A DNA stretch of 11,368 bases from NCBI GenBank assembly GCA_023512255.1, contig JAILZY010000105.1, positions 1 to 11,368 on the forward strand. Reading direction: 5' to 3'. This document shows positions 6,401 through 10,806 of this stretch, piece after piece. The DNA is from a bacterium. GTDB lineage: Bacteria > SZUA-182 > DTGQ01. The first letter of the stretch is position 1, and each line of letters begins with the position of its first letter. Below the pieces are notes generated by a model. It saw only the letters and a list, made by a program, of their open reading frames with translations. It was not told the origin of the DNA and searched no databases. The translations under genes were made by a program, and so were the position numbers.

Positions 6401-9101
6401 GCTCGCTCCCGCTGTAGAGGCCATCTCCGTTAAGGTCAACCCAAACCTCATATCCCGGATCAACCCAAGGGGAACGACCCTGTCCCGGCGGATCCCCGTC
6501 GGGGTCAGTATATTTGATCCTGAAGGTAAGGGTATACCCTTGGCCATCGGGGCTGGTATTTACCTCAACCCCGTTGCTCTTAAACTCTCCCTCACCAGCC
6601 CAAGTCAAAGTGGGTGGGATACCATACTGCTGAAGAGAGAGTGATTGGCCAGCAGGAGAGCGCCCCGCTGGGCAGGCTGAGGTATCGGCCTGGGTGGCGT
6701 AGCTATCTTGGAAATCAAACCTTAGGGGAACGCTTTGGTATCCCCCATACAGCAGGAAGACCTCGGCCTTATAAACCCGGCCAAGAGCATAATCAGTGGT
6801 GTCGTTTGGATCAGCCAGATGGAGGGGATAATTTTCCCCATTCTGTACCTGGCCATCTTTGTTTAGGTCGATCCAAATCTGGTGCACAGAAGGAGGATCC
6901 TTATCTTGATCCTGATAGCGCACATTGAAGGTAAAAAAATTCTCATCAGACCGCTTCTCATACCCACTATCATCTGCCCAGCAGAGGGCAGGAGCTCGGT
7001 TTACCCTAAGGGTCTGATCCAAGGTTGGGGCACCAGTAGCATAACTTACAGAATCATAGGCAAAAAAGCGGTAGCTCAAACTTCCATCACCAGCATAATT
7101 CAATACCTTGCTAACCCTGTATACGTCGCTGGTTCCTACTCTGCTCATGACAAGCTTTTCTTCTGAATTATCATCGTAGGTGCCGCTGTCATCGACATCG
7201 ATCCACAGCTCGACGTGAGCATAGGAAGGAGGGTATTGAGAAATGAACCGCACCTGAAAAACCCGCTCTGTGCCCGGCGTAGCCACGTTAGGCTCTACCC
7301 CATCGCTGGTGTAGCCAGAGGCTGTGTCCCATTGCAGTTGCGGCACCCCGCCGATCGGGCTGGTAATGGTCAGAGTGCGATCCCTGGCCGGGCTTCCAGC
7401 AGCTATGTTGCCACTGCTGGCCACAAAGTAGAATCGGTATCGGTGGAGATGGTCCACTGAGTTCGGATGGTATCGCAGGGGCAAATTAAAGGTATAAATG
7501 CATCCATCCTTGTAGCTTTGGCTGTTAGTGGTCATATCATGGTTTTTTTCATCCTCTTCATAGAAACCATTATCATTTTCATCCACCCAGACCTGACAGA
7601 TGGAAGGCGGCATATTCAGACTGTTTTTGTACTTCACCCGAAACTCGAAATTGCTTCCCCCAGAGGCAGAATCAGGATCTACCCCATCAGCGGTAAACCC
7701 CGACACCCCGGCCCATTCCAGAGCAGCTTCAGTATTGATAAAAGAATTTAGGTAGGTGCTTTTTTCGCCTGTCTCAAGCCAGATGGCGTAAAGGTCTCCC
7801 TTGCCACTGCTGTCACAGCAGAGCCTTGAGTAGCGGGCTTGAGCATTATTTCCATTATTCCTCAGATTTGGAACGGCGGTTGTTGATAGCCATGTAGCCG
7901 CAAAATCCAGTGAATAATTCACAAAGGCATTCAGCCCAAATCCTGGCCGCGACTGACTCCAGCTTACAGCCACAAACCCCTGATCGTTGCAACTTAGGCT
8001 TGGCTGATCGCAAGGATAGTCGTTATAGCTATTATCAATTCTTTTACAGGCTGTTTGCCAGCTATTGCCGCTATCAGAGGAAAAATTGCCAAAAACATGG
8101 TCTTTAGAATACTCGCGCTGGTCAAGCCAGACTGCATAGATATGTCCTTGCGAATCACCAGCCAGACAAAGACTGCGCACCGGATAAGAAACTTTGTTCA
8201 GCCAAATCGGACTTCCCGACTTGGTCAGATTTTTGAAATAGGCCTCTTTCCCATTCTGAATCCAGGCCAGACAGGGGCTGTTGCTCTTCTTTTCCCAGAG
8301 AGCCTGAAGCTCTGAGACCGAGGCGCTGGCCACCAGTTGAATACCCTTAGATTGGAAGCTTTGGCCCCAATTGGTGGAATAATTATAGTATACCCCACCG
8401 GAGCTATCGCTCCTCTGGTCGATCCAGGCCACGTACACGGAGCTGCCTGAGCAAATAAGCCTGGGCTGGATGCACTGGGCTGACTGGCTCGGCAGGTCAG
8501 AGTCTAGGCGGCGCTCCTCGGTCAGCCACTTTTGGGTTTGGCTCGAATAATAATTGTAATATACCCCACCCGGGGAGCTTGGACGGACCCAGACCACAAA
8601 GATATCCCCACGCTGATTGCAGGCGATCTGAGGATCACTTACCCCGGCTATAGCCATGCTGAGCCTGGTGTCCTGACTTTGCCAGGTTTGGCCATTATCG
8701 TTAGATTGATTAAGGTAAATTGTGCCTCCTCCATGCCGACTATCTACCCAGACCGCATAGAGATTGCCGGCACTATCGTAGCAAATCTGAAAATTCGCTG
8801 CTGATGATACCTTCGCCTCCTGACTGTGAACAACTACGGCCTCTGGAAACCAGTTCAGGCTGCGATCGTAAGAAGTGCTCACCACGATCCGATTTCCACT
8901 CACCATCTCCTCAAGCCAAGCTATAGTAAGACTACCCTGCTGATTGGTGATGATCTTAGGTTGAATTTCCTTTACCTGTCCAGTGCTGACTTTCTGTTCG
9001 TTCGTAAAGGCTACTGACGCGGAGCGGGCTAGCGTAGCGTTCCCCAAAATTAGGGCTAATACTAGCAGCAGCCAGTAAGTTGGAAATCTCCTTCTTTTCA
9101 T
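426..9101 (-). CDS. Giant secreted multidomain protein: beta-propeller, twelve calcium-loop modules, MopE repeats, FN3
   Basis: The gene encodes 2,891 aa, roughly 320 kDa. The ATG at 9101 is chosen because GGGAGG lies 10 nt upstream and the protein then begins MKRRRFPTYW followed by a hydrophobic stretch, a clear signal peptide. The in-frame TTG six codons earlier overlaps that ribosome site and is unlikely. Domains in order: BNR/sialidase-like propeller (35-457); twelve tandem modules (461-1926); three MopE-type metal-binding repeats (1928-2131); Ig/cadherin-like (2136-2220); two carboxypeptidase-regulatory-like folds (2222-2400); an unassigned part (2405-2762); FN3 (2766-2855); glycine-rich tail with a CFI motif (2864-2891). 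No catalytic centre is recognisable, and the propeller lacks an obvious sialidase active-site set. Probable role, inferred: a calcium-dependent extracellular or surface structural or adhesive protein. The frame is intact along its whole length. No convincing sigma-70 promoter was found upstream. Confidence 0.93.
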   Translation of the reverse strand: MKRRRFPTYWLLLVLALILGNATLARSASVAFTNEQKVSTGQVKEIQPKIITNQQGSLTIAWLEEMVSGNRIVVSTSYDRSLNWFPEAVVVHSQEAKVSSAANFQICYDSAGNLYAVWVDSRHGGGTIYLNQSNDNGQTWQSQDTRLSMAIAGVSDPQIACNQRGDIFVVWVRPSSPGGVYYNYYSSQTQKWLTEERRLDSDLPSQSAQCIQPRLICSGSSVYVAWIDQRSDSSGGVYYNYSTNWGQSFQSKGIQLVASASVSELQALWEKKSNSPCLAWIQNGKEAYFKNLTKSGSPIWLNKVSYPVRSLCLAGDSQGHIYAVWLDQREYSKDHVFGNFSSDSGNSWQTACKRIDNSYNDYPCDQPSLSCNDQGFVAVSWSQSRPGFGLNAFVNYSLDFAATWLSTTAVPNLRNNGNNAQARYSRLCCDSSGKGDLYAIWLETGEKSTYLNSFINTEAALEWAGVSGFTADGVDPDSASGGSNFEFRVKYKNSLNMPPSICQVWVDENDNGFYEEDEKNHDMTTNSQSYKDGCIYTFNLPLRYHPNSVDHLHRYRFYFVASSGNIAAGSPARDRTLTITSPIGGVPQLQWDTASGYTSDGVEPNVATPGTERVFQVRFISQYPPSYAHVELWIDVDDSGTYDDNSEEKLVMSRVGTSDVYRVSKVLNYAGDGSLSYRFFAYDSVSYATGAPTLDQTLRVNRAPALCWADDSGYEKRSDENFFTFNVRYQDQDKDPPSVHQIWIDLNKDGQVQNGENYPLHLADPNDTTDYALGRVYKAEVFLLYGGYQSVPLRFDFQDSYATQADTSACPAGRSPAGQSLSLQQYGIPPTLTWAGEGEFKSNGVEVNTSPDGQGYTLTFRIKYTDPDGDPPGQGRSPWVDPGYEVWVDLNGDGLYSGSERFLMDKVEEKKEGGTYSATYSRSIYHVSPLESGKLNYRFYFHDGNNAAVDDKATTGDEVAAQSIYFNLARLEWMPNPDKATLGQTATFWVRYFSADNQPPTESKVWLDLNDNGLIEENEKFSMDPVDRNDNNYVDGKEYKREVWISYAGDGKLQYQFLFTHPIQGRVLGEPYEIHTLAVETTLPPPTLDWTPGYPKGVKSDQGYSGEKFVFQVKYFDPAESQTCSYRKHQLWIDLNHNGEYEASERLDPNTYSSGIYTYYQVLEADSPQNISYRFVFNNCYSAASGEPAEDHLLKVWPKPELSWLGSGGFQEDGVDPDSGSTKTQFTFAVKYKDARDVSPTLAQLWIDLDQNNYIEEDERFGLQEVSGASYAEGKVYQRTLSFSSQTAGSLTDCFSYWFVFKNGRTEAAGAPAAKRCLRITPDRPPVLTGGQASPNPGKGGSAFLFQVTYQDEDDEPPSVAGRLWLDINHDHLRQESEKWPLEEKDADQKNYREGKVYQVQIPPKQIFFDPNIDFGNSGVNELEYQFYFGDTNTPSASTLKVERVGNVPELTYGLIPQLGTVGDLFTFQVIYTDLDGDFPESYQLWIDMNDNGVYDLDERYWMAQESSQDKNCKDGKVYTLDLFLPSAGQNSLRYRFYFHDGKNLAKGAPTHDRLLTLNHSPVLESPQVSPQQGPGGSSFTFKVVYRDLDNDTPIRYDVWIDENGNGIDEQNEYKPLYRADSQKEFKDGVLYERSIPILYATEAPICFQFVFSDSLSTVKSAKLTLSVTQAGAVPILQWVAEDGFRQNGVDPNSALSDANFSFKVLYKDTDYQEGDPLPKVELLIERNRDRINQVMERYLLHPVSASSITSGRIYALTWRFGREGGDGVFGYRFWATDGKNIASGPSVAGGKFLINRAPELSWPDANSPGAQLIDPDTWKYEFQVKYRDADGDPPKLKDSNDPSKGRVAICWIDINDDGRYGLGEDFQMSPKEANPDYSNPDGVIFTLEKTLSCRGDGILKYKMEFRDQGASAVGNPTVDRTVKVANRYYRDADGDGYGNPEIMKEQCSAPAGYVAFALKGAFDIDDTNPNIYPGAPEICDGKDNNGNGLIDDDPIDGRKYYEDLDGDGYGNPESWGNFCLGKNPSGYVINGKDCNDNDPSTYPGAPEQCDRLDNNCDGLIDNSPKQSYYRDLDGDGWGDPANIKSFTICEEHSGYVDNALDCNDQSADFHPGAQEVHCNGQDEDCDPINTPDNNPPQLEFIPPQVVRVGQTLTLRPKATDPDGDSITFSYSGWMSQSSATADPKDVGTHWVTVTAQDSCSNTSLNSNRSSRKVLVTVIGLGAIEGKITSQKDGEPVNQALVQVQGLPAKSSQSDAEGKFSLVGLSPGQYRLVVSAKGYQKRFSDRITLSAGQTIVYNIQLPIKGGSIAGKVVEKVSGDTERALPTGHRVMVVATAMSGGLPPYTTQTDPNGRYQFDLPTGTFKLAVFDPNRQFLPVVETNNGQGFRLDANQPQLDPNSHEKLKLKVSANPSWPNLPPALTITSVEKWDRTDPNHPQLITALFFYPQDEAFFQEADPPLIELSVSPNGTDSALINIGRMDDRAAWIEDDQDKYHILRGHYEARFDHYYSQPQAPALGRIVLDGRVVYASCPPQEFRYQFIVHPQAQASTAAQFLTSRTEISTTLVEGGRLGPVGFIDPEDSLRRIFDYSRIDISPCGLYHDKATEVEEDKDAKPLRLCLDRAPALETRPQQGGEKMVSLIYDFQILEPLGGAGQDTPASWAKLNLDNPPAAYIQLDMERLLSFYYDPNRGGGWPDNDPNRAWLAYAPGGSGKIPILDDLEVWYQDANSLWRANGLDNLRLEGDTEHMLAVSGLLVHSGRLAIFHVSPTNLMARALSDTKVELSWRDNALSEAGFEVQRKDQDGSDFYPLARLSADTTCYIDTGLQAKSTYQYRVCAVSSRQGRSSFSNTVKVTTLDPGKHTPGDSSGGGGMCFISAIKRLLFGDQEKWWMW
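429..512 (-). other. Glycine-rich CFI-type C-terminal tail of the giant protein
   Basis: The last 28 residues hold SSGGGGMCFISAIKRLLFG and end in a Trp-rich EKWWMW. A run of glycines followed by Cys-Phe-Ile resembles the glycine-rich CFIATAAYG endings found on many secreted proteins of Deltaproteobacteria and relatives. Here Met is inserted before Cys, ISAI replaces IATA, and the end is short, so it may be a degenerate form. A role in sorting or anchoring is inferred. Confidence 0.5.
537..806 (-). other. Fibronectin type III domain of the giant protein
   Basis: Residues 2766-2855 show the FN3 pattern: SPTNLMARALSDTKVELSW, GFEVQRKD, TCYIDTGLQAKSTYQYRVCA and a closing SNTVKVTT. It is a normal length for the family and acts as a spacer or binding module next to the C-terminal tail. 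Confidence 0.85.
816..1889 (-). other. Unassigned region of the giant protein (about 358 residues)
   Basis: Residues 2405-2762 match no family I recognise. Visible are TITSVEKWDRTDPNHP (2421-2436), an aromatic-rich part around FRYQFIVHP (2535-2543), a loop with FYYDPNRGGGWPDNDPNR (2683-2700) and a beta-rich end leading into FN3. There are no transmembrane segments. It is long enough for one or two folded domains and is the least explained part of the protein. Confidence 0.6.
1902..2438 (-). other. Two carboxypeptidase-regulatory-like beta-sandwich domains
   Basis: Residues 2222-2302 follow the family pattern: GAIEGKITS start, VQVQG strand, the D-A-E-G-K-F-S-L turn, L-x-P-G-Q-Y-R-L-V-V-S and A-K-G-Y. 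Residues 2306-2400 repeat it more loosely (SIAGKVVE, TDPNGRYQFDLPTGTFKLAV). This fold is usually a structural or ligand-binding module in exported proteins, without enzyme activity. Confidence 0.75.
2442..2696 (-). other. Ig/cadherin-like domain of the giant protein
   Basis: Residues 2136-2220 read PPQLEFIPPQVVRVGQTL, then ATDPDGDSITFSY, then DVGTHWVTVTAQDSC and a final VLVTVIG strand. The DPDGD turn and closing V-x-V-T-A-x-D motif are typical of cadherin-like or PKD-like beta-sandwiches in secreted bacterial proteins. Confidence 0.7.
2709..3320 (-). repeat. Three tandem MopE-type metal-binding repeats
   Basis: Residues 1928-1997, 2000-2066 and 2068-2131 each contain YYxDxDGDGYGNP, then DCNDxD, YPGAPEQC and DNNCDGLID, the signature of the putative metal-binding repeat named after Methylococcus MopE. 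Repeats 2 and 3 have all four cysteines. Repeat 1 keeps the first and third but has FDIDD in place of DCNDND and NNGNG in place of NNCDG. The Asp-rich loops should bind calcium or another divalent ion. Such repeats are common in large secreted proteins of Myxococcota and Deltaproteobacteria. Confidence 0.85.
3324..7721 (-). repeat. Array of twelve tandem beta-rich modules with EF-hand-like calcium loops
   Basis: Residues 461-1926 hold twelve head-to-tail modules starting near 461, 586, 703, 829, 969, 1085, 1199, 1325, 1448, 1561, 1674 and 1798. Each runs: P-x-L-x-W start; F-x-F-x-V-x-Y strand; acidic turn (D-x-D-x-D-x-P-P); LWIDLN-type strand; a 12-residue D-x-[ND]-x-[ND]-G-x5-E loop; DGKVY strand; Y-R-F-x-F strand; a DGxNxAxGxP turn; and a closing D-R-x-L-x-V strand. 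The loop matches EF-hand spacing at 507, 745, 889, 1008, 1134, 1248, 1367, 1488, 1602 and 1854. Module 2 (635) has one extra residue and module 11 (1726) is degenerate. The pattern recalls bacterial Ig-like repeats and the WIDxNGDG part of GEVED-type domains, but I cannot assign a family. The modules are well diverged at DNA level, so the array is old. Confidence 0.85.
7731..8999 (-). repeat. BNR/sialidase-like beta-propeller region (eight blade motifs)
   Basis: Residues 35-457 carry eight copies of a pattern [LIV]-Y-A-[VI]-W-[LIV]-D-x-R followed about 20 residues later by an Asp-box-like turn such as SNDNGQTW or SSDSGNSW. The anchoring tryptophans are at 62, 118, 171, 226, 280, 325, 381 and 441, a period near 54 residues. 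This is typical of BNR-repeat propellers, which in secreted bacterial proteins bind glycans or proteins. Blades 5 and 8 are the most divergent. Whether the fold closes with seven or eight blades cannot be told from sequence alone. Glycosidase activity is not supported. Confidence 0.8.
9018..9101 (-). other. Sec signal peptide coding segment of the giant protein
   Basis: Residues 1-28 show the three-part layout of a signal peptide: basic start (MKRRR), hydrophobic core (WLLLVLALILG, 10-20) and a small-residue region (NATLARSAS, 21-29). Cleavage probably falls after residue 25 or 28; neither site is perfect. No lipobox cysteine is present, so this is not a lipoprotein signal. Confidence 0.85.
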
Positions 9102-9111
9102 GACACAATAA

Positions 9112-9117
9112 CCTCCC
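9112..9117 (-). promoter_or_regulatory. Shine-Dalgarno site of the giant gene
   Basis: On the minus strand GGGAGG sits 10 nt before the ATG at 9101. It decides the start: the alternative TTG codon at 9119 overlaps this site and would leave no room for a ribosome site of its own. Confidence 0.7.
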
Positions 9118-9462
9118 AATTGTAAAAAGCGAAAGTCTTGAGAAGAACAAGCGATGCCAAATTGCTACCTCAAGCCGATTGAAGAATATAATTATTTTAA
9201 GTTATTAGCTAGTTATGTATTTTCTACGCTTTTGCAAAAATCTCTCCCTGCCTTGAACTTCTTGAAAGTTATCTTTCATACCCAACCCAGTAAAATCGAG
9301 GGTTCGGAGAAAAAGTGCAAAAGAAAAGTATTTTGAGTTAATAAGTTATTTATAGCTTAGCCGAAAAGCGAATACAAATTCAAGCAGATCCAATCTAAGT
9401 CACTAATTTTATGGGGATACTCCATCCTGCTTACTAGTGTTGGCAAGAGATGGTGGCTCAAA

Positions 9463-9611
9463 TCCCTACTTTAGTGGTTCTTTCGCTAAGTGCATAATAG
9501 AAGTGGGCAGCGGATCAATTACGCTGTCAATTGTAGGGGCTGACCTTGTGCCCGCCGCAGCTTGCGCACTTTATTAGCGAAAAGACCATTTATTGTCCCT
9601 ACTTTAGTGGT
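9463..9611. repeat. Small element flanked by 16-bp direct repeats with inner inverted repeats
   Basis: TCCCTACTTTAGTGGT occurs exactly at 9463-9478 and 9596-9611. Just inside lies an inverted pair: CTTTCGCTAA (9480-9489) against TTAGCGAAAAG (9574-9584), with GTGC/GCAC next to it (9490-9493 and 9566-9569). A shortened third copy, CCTACTTTAG, is at 9679-9688. The middle (9535-9556) reads TAGGGGCTGACCTTGTGCCC, which resembles palindromic dispersed repeats scattered between genes of many bacteria. It could be a MITE-like relic. There is no transposase. Confidence 0.5.
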
Positions 9612-9634
9612 AATACCTAGGTTGTAATTACCAC
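9607..9634. other. 8-bp hairpin with a palindromic loop
   Basis: GTGGTAAT (9607-9614) pairs exactly with ATTACCAC (9627-9634) across 12 nt that begin with the palindrome ACCTAGGT (9615-9622). It overlaps the right direct repeat of the element at 9463-9611. No U-run follows on either strand, so a terminator is unlikely. It could be an operator or the tip of a mobile relic. Confidence 0.4.
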
Positions 9635-9926
9635 CTTAACCTAATCAATAACACAATAAGCCTGCTTTAACATGATGGCCTACTTTAGCCACCACGGTAG
9701 GTCGAAAAAATACAACCAGGCGGCATTTACTTCATTTCCAGCTTTAAAGTCATCATTCACTAAAATGGTAACATGAGCAGGTCCATTTTGTAAATACTTT
9801 ATTTTGTTTGCCTTACGTTTTCCTAAATCCCGCACCTTGCTAGATCTTCGATCCAGGAATATGCTCTAAATGCCAAAAAAATCTCTTTTAAGCTGCTCTC
9901 CCTAGAAAATCCATCCCTGTGGCGCG

Positions 9927-9978
9927 AGGCTCCATTTTTATTGAATTGCCCTAGGCTCCATTTTTATTGAGTTGCAAG
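9927..9978. repeat. 26-bp tandem duplication across the stop of the zinc-ribbon gene
   Basis: A 23-base core starting AGGCTCCATTTTTATTGA occurs at 9927-9949 and 9953-9975 with a single difference (A at 9945, G at 9971). The period is 26 bp. The copy at 9953-9975 contains the last three codons and the TAA of the neighbouring gene (9964-9966). Each copy carries its own in-phase TAA relative to its start, so removing either copy would leave the gene's end almost unchanged. Confidence 0.8.
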
Positions 9979-10722
9979 AAGAGAGCCACACCAGGGACAA
10001 TACTTCCACGAGCCGCTCTCCTGCTGCCTGCATTTTGGACAAAATTTAGCTGGAACAAGAGAGCTCAAAGGCAATATCCATTGAAAAACCTGATCTTTTA
10101 CCTGAGGAATACCCTTTATCCTGATAGAAAATTTCCCCTCCCCTGTGGCCTCATACAGCTTCTCTTTCCCCTTGCTCTCCGAGGGGAAAAGGATAAAATT
10201 CATGTTATCTCCCATCTGCCCCAGCATACTTGAAAAAAGCGGCTTAATCATGACAATCGCATTCCGAGTGCCTGGCTCAAGGTCTTCATCATCAAGAGGT
10301 TTATAGACATGACCGGCCCTGTCTTCGAGAAAAATATGCTGCTGAAGCACTGATTTAGAGGTGAAGACCGCAAATCCAGATGAGGCAATCCGACCATGAA
10401 CGACGATAAAGGTTACATAAGGGGCAAAAAGCTCAAGCACTTCCCTGATTCGGGCCTCAGTAACATCAGCCCGCTTCAGGGTAAGCTGCCACCACTCTTT
10501 GGGTATCCACTGAATAATGGTGATTACTCCAGGATCAGTAGACATTTTCTGGCATTCATTCATTAACGCGACCAGATCTTGTTTCTCCGCCATATTCTGT
10601 TTCTCCGCCGCTTGGCAGATCGAAGGAGGCTTGATCAGGCTCAAGATACCTATAGACCAGGCTACATAAGACAAGGCTACAGACAAGGCTGCTGCTGCCA
10701 GCCAGCAAGATCGATTTTTCAT
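9964..10722 (-). CDS. Exported or membrane-anchored protein with C-terminal zinc ribbon, unknown function
   Basis: The product is 252 aa. The ATG at 10722 is supported by GAGGAG 9 nt upstream. Residues 1-30 are basic then hydrophobic (WLAAAALSVALSYVAW), a signal peptide or single N-terminal anchor; possible cleavage is after Ala38. There is no proper lipobox at Cys36. The middle (about 50-215) carries WIPKEWW, FAPYVTFIVVHGRI, a MIKPLF-x8-MGDNMNF segment and a FQWILPLSSLVP strand before the end. The last 25 residues hold CPKC (228-231) and CPWC (242-245), a four-cysteine zinc ribbon. I think similar small proteins exist in environmental bacteria as hypothetical proteins, but no function is known to me. 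Two in-frame duplications are visible: ALSV/ALSY (12-19) and AEKQNM/AEKQDL (39-50). It reads towards the giant gene, with 862 bp between them. Confidence 0.85.
   Translation of the reverse strand: MKNRSCWLAAAALSVALSYVAWSIGILSLIKPPSICQAAEKQNMAEKQDLVALMNECQKMSTDPGVITIIQWIPKEWWQLTLKRADVTEARIREVLELFAPYVTFIVVHGRIASSGFAVFTSKSVLQQHIFLEDRAGHVYKPLDDEDLEPGTRNAIVMIKPLFSSMLGQMGDNMNFILFPSESKGKEKLYEATGEGKFSIRIKGIPQVKDQVFQWILPLSSLVPAKFCPKCRQQESGSWKYCPWCGSLLATQ
10580..10609 (-). repeat. In-frame 18-bp duplication inside the zinc-ribbon gene
   Basis: TGTTTCTCCGCC (plus strand) is found at 10580-10591 and 10598-10609, period 18 bp, giving the doubled peptide AEKQNM-AEKQDL at residues 39-50, just after the hydrophobic segment. 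It keeps the frame and lengthens the linker after the predicted signal or anchor. Confidence 0.75.
10669..10690 (-). repeat. In-frame 12-bp duplication in the signal/anchor segment
   Basis: AGACAAGGCT occurs at 10669-10678 and 10681-10690, a 12-bp period, producing ALSV-ALSY at residues 12-19 of the hydrophobic core. It lengthens the core by four residues. Confidence 0.65.
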
Positions 10723-10731
10723 TCCTCAATA

Positions 10732-10737
10732 CTCCTC
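10732..10737 (-). promoter_or_regulatory. Shine-Dalgarno site of the zinc-ribbon gene
   Basis: On the minus strand GAGGAG lies 9 nt before the ATG at 10722 and supports that start. The sequence is itself nearly doubled (ATTGAGGAGT then ATTGAGGAAT), so a second weaker GAGGA touches the start codon. Confidence 0.75.
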
Positions 10738-10770
10738 AATGTGCTCATAATGCTTTCTAGTTAACTTACG

Positions 10771-10806
10771 GGTCATAATACTTACTATATACTTAATTTA
10801 TACTTA
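10771..10806 (-). promoter_or_regulatory. Three 7-bp direct repeats at 11-bp spacing: candidate response-regulator operator and promoter
   Basis: ATACTTA (TAAGTAT on the gene's strand) occurs exactly at 10778-10784, 10789-10795 and 10800-10806, with 4-bp A+T-rich spacers (CTAT, ATTT). This 7-4-7-4-7 spacing places each unit one helical turn apart on the same face and is the layout of pho-box-like sites bound by OmpR/PhoB-type regulators. The sequence differs from the PhoB consensus. Next to it on the gene strand are a weak -35 (ATGACC, 10771-10776), an 18-bp spacer and a weak -10 (CATTAT, 10747-10752), which would suit an activator-dependent promoter for the zinc-ribbon gene. The A+T-rich setting raises the chance of coincidence. 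Confidence 0.4.

Larger units (their letters stand above)
9120..9963. other. Non-coding stretch between the two genes
   Basis: This gap is A+T-richer than the genes. It contains a repeat and hairpin cluster (9463-9701), an open but start-less minus frame (9683-9865) and one copy of a 26-bp duplication (from 9927). The frame starting at ATG 9154 on the plus strand lacks a ribosome site and looks like chance. No convincing sigma-70 or sigma-54 promoter for the giant gene was found; an A+T-rich part at about 9190-9230 is the likeliest place. No RNA gene is recognised. Confidence 0.6.

Noticed and set aside
7731-8999. Sialidase enzyme
   Set aside because: Blade motifs are present, but the arginine triad and other catalytic residues of sialidases cannot be placed; only the fold is supported.
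9102-9119. TTG start six codons upstream for the giant protein
   Set aside because: It overlaps the GGGAGG ribosome site and adds residues before a good signal peptide; ATG at 9101 fits better.
9121-9180. Sigma-54-like promoter TTGGCATCGCTTGT on the minus strand before the giant gene
   Set aside because: The GG element is present but no GC follows at the required 10-bp spacing.
9154-9336. A 60-codon plus-strand frame starting with ATG
   Set aside because: No clear ribosome site, A+T-driven composition and no recognisable motif; likely chance.
9823-9963. Readthrough extension of the zinc-ribbon protein by 46 residues
   Set aside because: The stop follows a complete zinc ribbon, and the extension shows no domain; openness of this length is common by chance.
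10609-10722. Lipoprotein signal in the zinc-ribbon protein (Cys36)
   Set aside because: The residues before Cys are P-S-I; a lipobox needs a small residue at -1.
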